Source of the DNA: Chlorops oryzae
Lineage: Eukaryota; Arthropoda; Insecta; Diptera; Chloropidae
Direction of reading: 5' to 3'
Assembly: GCA_020466095.1 (NCBI GenBank)
Contig: CM035808.1
Span: 53,068,433-53,132,432, forward strand
DNA length: 64,000 nucleotides
Shown here: positions 30,458-39,241 of the stretch, in pieces
Layout: every line of letters begins with the position of its first letter
How positions within the stretch are numbered: position 1 is the first letter of the stretch
Position numbers and translations under genes: made by a program
The notes under the pieces: model-generated
What the model saw: only the letters and a program-made list of their open reading frames with translations
What the model was told of the DNA's origin: nothing
Database searches by the model: none

Positions 30458-33268
30458 TTATTTATAATTTAAACGATCAGGTGCTTTAACTCTTCTTCCT
30501 TGATTCGTTACGTAACATTCATTTTTCATTTGTGTATCTTTATTATTGATGTGAACATTTTCAATTTCATTTTCATTTTCAATTTCATTTTCAATTTCAA
30601 TTACATCTTCTTTCCCCTCAGGACTTATAGTAATTTCATTTTCAACAGGTTTTTCAAGATTTTCATTTATCTCGTTTTCTTTCATATTTGGTTGCTTAAG
30701 AATATGCTCTCTATTTCGACGGTATGTAATGCCATCTTTATCTTTAACAAAAAATGATCGCGGGGTCTCACTCTGTGCAACTACCACAGCTGGAAACCAA
30801 ACAGAGTCTGGGGTTTTTTTAAACATGACATGTTCTCCTTCACTAAGTGGCTTTAAATTTTTAGCTGTTTTATTATATGTTTTAGACATATTTTTGTAAT
30901 ATTTTTTTAAGTTTTCATTGTAGATTTTATCATTGATTAATTTTGGTTTCAAACTATTTTCTGTACATGGAATTTTTGTCCTCAGTTGCCTTGACATTAA
31001 CAATTCAGATGGGCTGGGAAATGCTCCTTTTCGGGTGGTTCTGTAATGAAGAAAGGCAATGTATGGGTCTTCATTTGTTTCTGTACATTTAATTAATATT
31101 CTTTTTACTGTCTGAATAGTTCTTTCAGCTAAACCATTTGACCTAGGGGTATATGGGCTCGACGTAATGTGTTGAATGTTCCAATATTTTTTTAAGTTTT
31201 CATTGTAGATTTTATCATTGATTAATTTTGGTTTCAAACTATTTTCTGTACATGGAATTTTTGTCCTCAGTTGCCTTGACATTAACAATTCAGATGGGCT
31301 GGGAAATGCTCCTTTTCGGGTGGTTCTGTAATGAAGAAAGGCAATGTATGGGTCTTCATTTGTTTCTGTACATTTAATTAATATTCTTTTTACTGTCTGA
31401 ATAGTTCTTTCAGCTAAACCATTTGACCTAGGGGTATATGGGCTCGACGTAATGTGTTGAATGTTCCAATTATTACAGAAATCTTTAAAATTTTTTGAGT
31501 TAAAAGGTGGGCCGTTGTCTGAAATCAAAATTGCTGGACTACCATGACGAGCAAAAATAGACTTAAGTTTTATTGTAAGTTGGGAGCTAGAATAACCATT
31601 ACTCAGGAGATCTACTTCAAAAAATTTTGAATAATAATCTACTACTAAAAGATATGATTTTCGATTGTGCTCAAAGATATCACATCCTACTTTAAACCAC
31701 GGAATATTTTTAATTTCATGTGGCAACAATTCTTGTTTCGGATTTGCATTCCGATGTTTTTGACAGATTTCACAGGCACTGACCATATTGAAGATATCAT
31801 TATTAAGGCTAGGCCAGTAAACGAACTGCTTTGCCAAATGTTGACATCGCTGAATGCCCATATGACCTTCATGTAGATGTTTTAGTACTTCTTTTCGTAG
31901 ACTATAAGGAATAACTATTTGCTCATTTTTTAGCAATACACCATGGACAACGTGCAATTCATCTTTAACATTATAAAAAGGCATTGCGGAACTGTGCACC
32001 AATTTTTTATATCTTGGCCAGCCATTTTTTATATAGTTTACTATAATGTTTAAGGTTTCATCCTTTTTTGCTTCTTGTTTAACTTTTTCTAAATTTATTT
32101 TATTAGAGACTTCTGTTATTAACATATCGCAATGAATGGCTAGTTCACTATCCATTTCAATTGAGGTTTTTTTATTTAAAGGAGCCCTTGAGAGAGTGTC
32201 TGCTATGTAAAGGTATTTACCTGGCTTATAGATGACATTCAAATCATAACACTGTAATCGAAGCATCAGTCGTTGCAGTCTTGCAGGTACTTTATAAAGT
32301 GCTTTATTAAATAAAGTGACTAGGGGTTTGTGATCTGTTTCAACCGTAACTTTAAGACCATAAATGAATTGGTGGAATTTAGTGCAGCCAAAAAGGATTG
32401 CCAGCAGTTCTTTTTCAATTTGTGCATAATTAACCTGCGTAAGTGTCAATGATGCCGAAGCATACGCGATTGGATTTTTGCCATGCATTATAGCAGCACC
32501 TACTGCAAGTTTGGAAGCATCCACTGATAAAGTTACTGGTCTTGTTGGATCAAAATAGACTAGCACTGGAGATTTAGTTATCTCCATTTTCAAAGTATGA
32601 AATTCTCGGTCATGAATGTCATCCCATTGCCAGCAATTATCCTTCTTTAGTAAATTTCTTAAATTTTGAGTTTTTGTGGACAAGTTTTCTATGAAAGAAC
32701 CTAAATAATTGATCATGCCAAGGAATCGTTGTAAGTCTTTTACACAGGTTGGTTTAGGTAATTTTATAATGGACTCAATTTTTGACTCATCGGGTCTTAT
32801 TCCATTCTCATTGAAAATATGACCTATAAATTTTATTTCATTTACACATATTCGTGACTTTTCTTTATTAAACTTAAGACCGACTTGTAGTGCACGATTC
32901 AAAACTTTTCTAAGTATTCTATCATGTTCTTCCTTTGTTGATGCAAAAATTAGAAAATCATCTATATATACAATCAAGCCTTTGATGTCACCGAAAAGTT
33001 TTACCATTTCACCGTGAAAAATTTCAGGAGCGGCATTTATTCCAAATGGTAACCTTAAAAATCGATATCGGCCAAATGGCGTATTAAATGTGCATAGCAT
33101 AGATGAATCATGGTCTAATGGTATCATCCAAAAGCCAGAGTTTGCATCAAGACTTGTGAAAAATTTAGAGCCACTTACGCTTGCTTTACAAAAATCAATA
33201 GTTGGAAAAGGGAAATGGGGCCTTAAAATGGCTTTATTTAAATTACGAGGATCTAGACAAACACGCAA
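30458..33268 (-). CDS. Pol of Ty3/gypsy element (RT, RNase H, integrase) with internal duplication
   Basis: The 936-codon frame encodes reverse transcriptase (LDPRNLNKAI, SLDANSGFW with Asp at about 41, YIDD 101-104), RNase H (SVDASKLAVGAA to TDHKPL, about 245-320), an integrase zinc domain (HLHEGHMG...CEICQKH) and an integrase core with Asp in VGCDIFEH and ISDNGPPF, then NGLAERTIQTVKR with the catalytic Glu. The last block occurs twice, because 95 codons are tandemly duplicated in frame. The listed first codon is TTG; the true frame is open further upstream to about 33352 and continues the RT that starts in the gag frame. The acidic/Asn-rich tail after integrase is unusual. Confidence 0.93.
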   Translation of the reverse strand: MRVCLDPRNLNKAILRPHFPFPTIDFCKASVSGSKFFTSLDANSGFWMIPLDHDSSMLCTFNTPFGRYRFLRLPFGINAAPEIFHGEMVKLFGDIKGLIVYIDDFLIFASTKEEHDRILRKVLNRALQVGLKFNKEKSRICVNEIKFIGHIFNENGIRPDESKIESIIKLPKPTCVKDLQRFLGMINYLGSFIENLSTKTQNLRNLLKKDNCWQWDDIHDREFHTLKMEITKSPVLVYFDPTRPVTLSVDASKLAVGAAIMHGKNPIAYASASLTLTQVNYAQIEKELLAILFGCTKFHQFIYGLKVTVETDHKPLVTLFNKALYKVPARLQRLMLRLQCYDLNVIYKPGKYLYIADTLSRAPLNKKTSIEMDSELAIHCDMLITEVSNKINLEKVKQEAKKDETLNIIVNYIKNGWPRYKKLVHSSAMPFYNVKDELHVVHGVLLKNEQIVIPYSLRKEVLKHLHEGHMGIQRCQHLAKQFVYWPSLNNDIFNMVSACEICQKHRNANPKQELLPHEIKNIPWFKVGCDIFEHNRKSYLLVVDYYSKFFEVDLLSNGYSSSQLTIKLKSIFARHGSPAILISDNGPPFNSKNFKDFCNNWNIQHITSSPYTPRSNGLAERTIQTVKRILIKCTETNEDPYIAFLHYRTTRKGAFPSPSELLMSRQLRTKIPCTENSLKPKLINDKIYNENLKKYWNIQHITSSPYTPRSNGLAERTIQTVKRILIKCTETNEDPYIAFLHYRTTRKGAFPSPSELLMSRQLRTKIPCTENSLKPKLINDKIYNENLKKYYKNMSKTYNKTAKNLKPLSEGEHVMFKKTPDSVWFPAVVVAQSETPRSFFVKDKDGITYRRNREHILKQPNMKENEINENLEKPVENEITISPEGKEDVIEIENEIENENEIENVHINNKDTQMKNECYVTNQGRRVKAPDRLNYK
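30898..31467 (-). repeat. In-frame 285-bp tandem duplication in integrase
   Basis: Units 30898-31182 and 31183-31467 appear identical. Each encodes WNIQHITSSPYTPRSNGLAE through NENLKKY, so the DDE glutamate block and following helices appear twice in one open frame. Confidence 0.92.
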
Positions 33269-33336
33269 GTTTCCATTTGCTTTTTTAACTATGACAATGG
33301 AATTAACCCATTCTGTCGGTTCTTCAACTCGTGTAA

Positions 33337-34911
33337 TTACTTTAAAGATACCATTCTTTTAAGTTCCATTTCTAACTTTGTATGTAGGCTGAATGGAATT
33401 CTACGCGGTGCATCTACAGTTGGACTAATATCGGGATTAATTTTCAGATTACAAACCGATTTAAGCTCTCCTAAGCCCGAAAAAACACTAGAATATGTTT
33501 CTAACCAATTTTTCATTATTATTGAATTAATTTTAAATTGTGGCAGTAATCCTAATGAAAAAGAAGTTTTTAAGCTGATGACGTTCTTGCAGTTTAAATT
33601 AATGATATAAAATGTGTCTGAATATGTCTTATTTTCATACTTAAAATATAAATCGATTTTACCGAGCTGAGGCAATTTTTCACCACTGAAAGTCACAATG
33701 TTAGCATTTGAATGTAAAGTATTTTTTGTAATGTTTTTATTTAATAATTTAAAGCTATTCACAGACATGATGTTTGCCTCAGCTCCGGTATCAATTTGAA
33801 ACTCTAAAATTTTATTTTCAAAATGTAGCATAACATTCCATACCAGTTTTTTACTCAAATTATTTCCATTAAGCAGCGCCCCCATTGTAAGAGACTGTGA
33901 ATGTTGATAACCGGGTACCTTTGAGAGATTTGTAGACTCATTAGACTCATCTGATAGCAAATGCAGTGATCCCACGAATAAGTCTTCTTCTTCCTCTACT
34001 TCGATGTTTTTGACGTATGCCTTTGTAGTTGTTTCGGCGTTTGTGTTTAACCGTTTGCCCTTGAAACACATTTTTGCAAAGTGATTTTTGTTGTTGCATA
34101 AGTAGCAAGTAACGCCAAACGCCGGGCATCGCTCACGATGAATTTGACCACATCGTGTGCATGAAGACGACGACGCTAATGATGATCGATCTGTGTTGCT
34201 GTCCCTGTCATTACCATTTTGTGATTTAGGCTTCGACTGTTGCTTTCCCTGTGTGTTGCGATGACTTTGATACGATTTGCGTAGTGATCCAATCGCTTCA
34301 CTCTCAATTTGTTGCAGTTGATTTATATTGCCTTTTGTTGCTACCATGTTGCGCGCAATGTCCACAGCTTTATTCAATGTGCATGTATCTTCATTAAGCA
34401 ACCTTTCTTTTACGTAAGAAAGAGACGGCGATAGTCCACATATAAATATGTCCTTCACCAGACCTTCACGGAGTGATCCAAAATCACAATTTTGACTTAT
34501 ATTTTTCAACGATGTCACATATTCATCAATTGTTTCACTTCCTTGCATTCTAGTGAAGAATTTATGGCGTTCCATCGATAAATTGACTTTAGGAACAAAG
34601 TATGCCTCGAACAATTTTAGGAGGTTATTAAATTTTATTTTATCGATGTCTTCACTAAACGAGTTGAAAATCTCCAGCGAATTAGGACCCATGTGATGCA
34701 ACAGAAGTGCTACTTTCCTTTGATCTGATTGTTCTTCCAGATTTGAAGCTCGCATAAAAATTTTAAATTGCGTTTTCCAATTTTTCCACATAACGGCTAA
34801 ATTTGAAGCCTTGACATTTATTGGCGCTATTGTCGACGCGAACTGCACGAGTTGTTCATACTGTATTGTTGTGCTATTGGAGTTTTCCAATGCCGAATCA
34901 TTTGTAGCCAT
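33337..34911 (-). CDS. Gag-protease of the Ty3/gypsy element
   Basis: 524 codons starting MATNDSALEN, 90 bp after the 5' LTR. Residues about 40-190 are a capsid-like helical domain (MWKNWKTQFKIFMRA, FEAYFVPKVN, ERHKFFTRMQGSETIDEYV). Two zinc knuckles follow (CTRCGQIHRERC about 251-262; CYLCNNKNHFAKMC about 269-282), then an aspartic protease with FQIDTGAEANIM (Asp 374). The frame runs into the start of RT (PRRIPFSLHTKLEMELKRMV) and stops one base out of phase with pol. The family normally makes a single Gag-Pol, so the shift is either a mutation or a recoding site. Confidence 0.92.
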   Translation of the reverse strand: MATNDSALENSNSTTIQYEQLVQFASTIAPINVKASNLAVMWKNWKTQFKIFMRASNLEEQSDQRKVALLLHHMGPNSLEIFNSFSEDIDKIKFNNLLKLFEAYFVPKVNLSMERHKFFTRMQGSETIDEYVTSLKNISQNCDFGSLREGLVKDIFICGLSPSLSYVKERLLNEDTCTLNKAVDIARNMVATKGNINQLQQIESEAIGSLRKSYQSHRNTQGKQQSKPKSQNGNDRDSNTDRSSLASSSSCTRCGQIHRERCPAFGVTCYLCNNKNHFAKMCFKGKRLNTNAETTTKAYVKNIEVEEEEDLFVGSLHLLSDESNESTNLSKVPGYQHSQSLTMGALLNGNNLSKKLVWNVMLHFENKILEFQIDTGAEANIMSVNSFKLLNKNITKNTLHSNANIVTFSGEKLPQLGKIDLYFKYENKTYSDTFYIINLNCKNVISLKTSFSLGLLPQFKINSIIMKNWLETYSSVFSGLGELKSVCNLKINPDISPTVDAPRRIPFSLHTKLEMELKRMVSLK

Positions 34912-35000
34912 TTTTCTTTTAGTAACTTTAATTGTTCGCTATTGTCTTCTTTTTTTAAGTCTTCTTTCACTGTGCGATATGCGTACCACCGCTGTCACCA

Positions 35001-35184
35001 TATGCTGTATTCATAAGACTCATTTATTAGTTCATTGTTAATCAGTACATAAGTACTTGGTGTATACATAAAGGTGAGTCTACACGGGATAGTTATTGTA
35101 ATCTTAAGTCTATATGGTAAGTTATAATATAAGTAAGTACTAATATAATTTAAGGTAAGTATAATATTTATATTTCATACAACA
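35001..35184 (-). repeat. 5' LTR of the 30279-35184 element
   Basis: In element orientation it begins TGTTGTATGAAATATAA and ends near GAATACAGCATA, followed directly by the TGGTGACAGCGG primer site. It is 184 bp, unusually short for a gypsy LTR. Confidence 0.75.
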
Positions 35185-35595
35185 ACGACTTTATTTGGCG
35201 GCAAAATACACAATCAGAAGAAGCAAAAAAAAAAAATCATTTTTGTATACAGATATGAGAATAAGAGAAAGAGTGTTTTTTTCTAATGTGTAGGATGATG
35301 ACCATAAATATAGCGATGTCGCAATTTTTTTTCAGCGAAAGCTTAAGTCTACATAGTAGCTATACACACACCAAATTTCAATAAGCTGGGATGTATAGTA
35401 AAAAAGTTATTCACGGAAAACGTTAAGAATCGTGATTTTTGAAACTTCTGAACCACTTCCCACGACCCAAGAAGGGACTAAGAAAAAAATTTGTATGCAG
35501 TTTTTCGGACATTTACCTGGTTCAAGTCCATGCCAAATTTCAATATGATATCTTTCATGGCTTAGGAGTAAATTACGAAAAACTAAAGTGTGACC

Positions 35596-35650
<55 letters not shown>
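35596..35650. repeat. (GACA)n microsatellite of HINE copy 1
   Basis: About 13 GACA units; the copy at 43398-43430 has about eight. Location inside the element matches the microsatellite position known for DINE-1-like repeats. Confidence 0.95.
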
Positions 35651-35651
<1 letters not shown>

Positions 35652-35784
35652 TGGCTAGATCGACTCCTCTTGTCACCCTGATCAAGAATATATATATATG
35701 TCTATATCTATCGCGACTCCTTTGGTATGTTACATACTCCGAGCCAAACTTAATATACCCTTTCCTTCGGAAAAGGTATAAAAA

Positions 35785-36351
35785 TTGATTTTGATTTACT
35801 GAATCATATTCTTAATTTTTTAAAGCCCTTTAAGGACTGTTCGGAAAAACTTGGTTCAGAAAGAAGCCCAACCATACATATTTATGTATTATGGTACGAC
35901 AAAGTTAAAAAATCTCTTGAAAAGCGATCTCGAACAAAAATGTAAAATCCTAGAAATCGTTAAAGGCATTATTTAAGAAACTTCTACTGAGACTATTGCA
36001 CTACAAGACGATAACAATAATCAAAGTTCACATTCCGACCAGGAATTTTATGAGTATATGGATGTAAATAATTGTAAAAAAAATTAAATTTGAAAAAAGT
36101 TAAGTTGATGTAGAGATTGAAAATTATTATAAGAGTTCAAAACAACACGAAAACGATATTTTAAGATTTTGGAAAAATTCAAGCAATTTGAAGTTGCTAC
36201 AAAATCTCGCCTTGTGGGTATTGAATATACCTGTAAGTTCCGCAACCAGTGAGAGAGTGTTTTCCACTTCTGGATTAGTTTTAAATGCACGCCGAACTAG
36301 ACTATTGAGTGCAAACCTGGATAAGTTGATTTTTCTCAACAAAAATATGTA
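35785..36351 (+). pseudogene. hAT transposase C-terminal/dimerisation domain
   Basis: After the HINE, the hAT frame resumes with LILNFLKPFKDCSEKLGSER and PTIHIYVLWYDKVKKSLEKR. After stops it continues (about 36150-36351) with LALWVLNIPVSSATSERVFS TSG and RLLSANLDKLIFLNKNM, the hATC dimerisation motif (SERVFS-x-x-G...LSA...L). Several stops and indels lie between. Confidence 0.85.
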
Positions 36352-36360
36352 AAACGTTTA

Positions 36361-36549
36361 ACACAATCATATAATATTTGGTGTATTCAACAGACTGAAG
36401 TGTTGAGTAGCATTCAGCAAAAGGATGCGCTGCCATCTGAGCGTTCGCCGCATGTTGACTGAGCGGATTCCAATTGGTAGCGTACCTTTTAGATATATGC
36501 TACTCAACAGTTGAGTCTATTGAATGCACCAAATTTTATATGATTGTGT
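36361..36549. mobile_element. TA-flanked MITE with about 53-bp inverted repeats
   Basis: The arm ACACAATCATATAATATTTG...GTTGAGTAGCAT pairs with its reverse complement at 36498-36549. TA lies on both sides (36359-36360, 36550-36551), as for Tc1/mariner-derived MITEs. It is just 3' of the hAT stop. Confidence 0.75.
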
Positions 36550-36671
36550 TACACGTTTTACATATTTTTTTGAGTATTTATTAAAATTTAAGAAACAAAT
36601 GTATTATGACTTTTACTTATTTTTATAAGTATTAATTTTTATTGAGAAATATATTTTTTGTGTGAGCGTTT

Positions 36672-36672
<1 letters not shown>

Positions 36673-36705
<33 letters not shown>
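36673..36705. repeat. Poly-T run
   Basis: 33 uninterrupted T residues inside the hAT 3' region. Confidence 0.95.
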
Positions 36706-36706
<1 letters not shown>

Positions 36707-36960
36707 AGCAGTGCTAGTCGAAATGAGTAAGTTAAGTTCAGAACTAAGTTTACTAAATACCACCTGTAAAGTTCAAATTTAAATTAATTTTTTCAAACAT
36801 AATTAAAAAAGCAATATTTTTTTTCTTCAAAAAGTCGTGCGTGTCGTGTCGTGTCGTGTTTTAGAAATTTCCGGATGTGCGTGTTACGTACGTGTTGAAG
36901 ACTTGGCATTCGTGTTCGTGTTGTGTCGTGTTACAAATATTCGACACGCGCCCATCTCTA

Positions 36961-38225
36961 CTTGGAAGGACTAAATCCACAGACACATAAGTTTAATGAT
37001 GTGAAGGAACAACCAATGGAATCAATGGCAACAGAGAAAGCAGCGATACCGACGACGGAAGATCAGCAACTAATAACAATGCTACAAGGAGTGCAACAAC
37101 AGATAAATGAAAGGCAATACGAAAAATTCGGGAATCTTCTGGAGAATTTCAATAAGCAATTTATAGAACAAAATGGAAAACTCGACGAAAAATTCCAAAA
37201 AATTAACTTGAATCTAGTTGGAAAATTCAAGGAAATCAATGAAAGATTCGAGGACCTTGCAGGAGTTTGCATTGAAAAATTTATAAACAAGACGTGAAAT
37301 GGAGCGAACATGATGATCAACTTCAAAACCTGAAGGATCGAGTGGCCAAGCTGGAGAGCGGATATATCGTCGGCGCACTAAATACTGGAACCTGCTTTGT
37401 GAAGCAAGAACATGGATTTAATGTAGAAATACCCACATATCGAATTTGGAGACAGCAAAATCCTCGAGTACGCCGGTGGCTAGGTTTCGTGAGATCGATA
37501 CTGACATAAAGACGACTGAAAACATCGCAGGTGGGCTGGATAGACGCAAAGAAAGGTTTAAAAGACTTGGAAAAGAGATAGAATGCTACGGGTGTGGTAA
37601 AATGGGGCATATTGCACGAAATTGCCAAGGGAGGGCTCGTTCGGTGCCTCTAGGAAAAACGTCGTTAGACTCAAACGAGCCGCCTCGGAGGCCCACGAGT
37701 TGGCACCCACAATAGATTGCCCAATGGCTAACGTATCACAGATCACGAAAAAAGCAGATAGTTTAACAGTAAATCGAGCTATCAATGGCAAAACGATGAC
37801 GCTGACATTGAACACTGGCGCTTCGCATTCCGTTATAAGAAAAGGCATGGTGGGAGTAAAAATTGAGCCACAGCAGAAATTGTCGGGAAAACTACCTGCA
37901 GAGTTTCCATAGCAGGCATGTCGGTAAACATGTTTTTATTGTGGCAGAAATCATGAATGATATCATCCTGGGAATAAACTTTATGATTGAACACGGAATA
38001 AGCTTGGACTTGGAACGGCGCATGATGTAATGGAGCAATGTGGAAATACCGCAAAATATCGGATATGAGCAGAGCAATTCGATTTACCAGGTAGTCGTGG
38101 AAGAACACCAGAAGATTCCGCCCCGAACAGAGAAGGTTATCTGGGCAAATATAAAGGGAGAGCAAGGGACAAACCAAGTGTGGGTTGCAGAACCATCTAA
38201 GAACGAAAATTTCATCACCGCGCAG
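36961..38225 (+). pseudogene. Ty3/gypsy relic: Gag, zinc knuckle, protease
   Basis: Starting right at the hAT end, a frame reads LEGLNPQTHKFNDVKEQ then MESMATEKAAIP with a coiled-coil region (QQINERQYEKFGNLLENFNK). After frameshifts, a zinc knuckle CYGCGKMGHIARNC (about 37583-37624) and a protease with LNTGASHSVI (DTG changed to NTG, about 37810) follow, then ILGINFMIEHGISLDL in another frame and a linker (VWVAEPSKNENFITA). At 38226 a hAT-type MITE interrupts. Multiple frameshifts and the Asp-to-Asn change show a dead copy. Confidence 0.8.
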
Positions 38226-39241
38226 CAGTGGCGTAAGTAAGGAGGGGAGCGGGTTAAAGGGGATATATCCCCCCCTTTGCCTCATAAAATGTGAAGGAAT
38301 GAATGTGTTTTAAATTCGGTATATATGCACGAAGTAAAAACCACGATTGTTGAGTGTGAGTTGTTTAGAATCATATATGTTTGCGTCCCCATGTGCCCAT
38401 GTGTACCCTGCCTAAGGGTGCCCTTTTAGATCTATGCTTGCGAATAATCGATGACGAATTCGAGCATTACATTTAAGCGAACACAGCGCTGCCATGAGTT
38501 TTTTTTTAATCGGAAAATATCAAAAACGAAAAAGCTAAAATAGCAACAAAAAAAAAACGTATGACTAAAATACCAACCTCTTATCAAATATTTTTACATT
38601 TATGTAATTTAAAATCATAAAAAAGTTTTTCTTACTAAATTACCCCTTAGTACGCTTCTCAAGAAACTACATATGAAACGTGCAATATAATGAACTGATT
38701 CAAAAATGATTAAGAACTAATTTATCCACATTGGCAATGGAAATCCTGCCGTAGGTTTATGTTAACCTGAGTGGAATACATTCATTTTCAATGCTTCAGT
38801 TCGTTTTCAATTAAACCTGCTGCCAGACGATAAACAAACCTCAACATCAGTCTAAGTCTAGTTTTGGATGAATTTATTAATGTTTGGTTTCAAATCAGTA
38901 TAAATGTTACGAAAATATCTAAAACCATTTCTATAAAAAAAAGCCAATTTCAGCTAAATACAACGAATGTGGCAACGTTAAATGAACATCGATAGCTTCA
39001 TCATCCCTAGTGCATTTACATAGTCACAAACCTAAGACTAATTTAAGAAGCGGTCTGTTCATTTAAGTTCAATTTACGATTTAAAATGTGGTTCAACCGG
39101 TATGAAATGCCAAGATCATTGTGTGATACAATGAAATTTGAAATAATGTATCTTATATTAGTTTGAGCTTTTATTGAGTTTTTCAAAACTTATTACTATT
39201 TGTATTCCCCCACCCCTTTCAAGATCCTACCTAAGCCACTG
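38226..39241. mobile_element. hAT-type MITE with CAGTGGCGTA ends
   Basis: The left end CAGTGGCGTAAGTAAGGAGG pairs with the reverse complement of the right end (CAGTGGCTTAGGTAGGATC), both next to G-rich/C-rich blocks. The 8-bp flanks CCGCGCAG (38218-38225) and CCACACAG (39242-39249) match at 6 of 8. CAGNGGCGTA ends with 8-bp duplications are typical of hAT. No transposase. It is inserted in the pol linker of the gypsy relic. Confidence 0.75.

Larger units (their letters stand above)
30279..35184 (-). mobile_element. Ty3/gypsy retrotransposon, nearly intact, 5-bp TSD
   Basis: It is inserted in the HINE with ACGAC at both sides (30274-30278, 35185-35189); the empty site GTGACGACTTTATTTGG is at about 42993. 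Short LTRs lie at 30279-30430 and 35001-35184. In element orientation a TGG primer site (TGGTGACAGCGGTGG) follows the 5' LTR. Gag-protease and pol frames are long and open, separated by a frameshift at about 33345-33355. Confidence 0.93.
29636..35784. mobile_element. HINE/DINE-1-like repeat, copy 1, split by a gypsy element
   Basis: It starts ACAAGTAAAGAAGTTTACAT, with a small hairpin ATCGGCCAAGCCGAT, and ends CCTTTCCTTCGGAAAAGGTAT, also a hairpin, then AAAAA. It contains about 102-bp tandem repeats, a GACA microsatellite and the segment ATGGCTAGATCGACTC...CCTGATCAAGAATATATA familiar from DINE-1-type (Helentron-associated) elements of flies. The uninterrupted copy at 42357-43563 shows that 30279-35184 is a later insertion. 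Class assignment is from memory of the family, not from alignment. Confidence 0.6.
26853..36960 (+). mobile_element. hAT transposon (BED-finger type) carrying nested insertions
   Basis: Ends TAGAGGTGGGCGCGTGTCG (26853) and, in reverse complement at 36942-36960, TAGAGATGGGCGCGTGTCG differ at one base. Both are followed by dense subterminal ACACGA/TCGTGT copies (26867-26990, 36836-36945). Transposase pieces (BED finger, catalytic domain, C-terminal dimerisation domain) are collinear between them on the plus strand. The 10.1-kb span includes insertions at 27028-27152, 27516-28808, 29636-35784 and 36361-36549; the hAT itself is roughly 2.3-2.4 kb. An 8-bp duplication is not clean: GGAAAGGAC lies left and GGAAGGAC right, separated by a few bases from the ends. 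Confidence 0.8.

Noticed and set aside
35407..35685. Minus-strand frame with SVCLSVCLSVCLSVC repeats
   Set aside because: It is the translation of the GACA microsatellite in the HINE element, not a protein.
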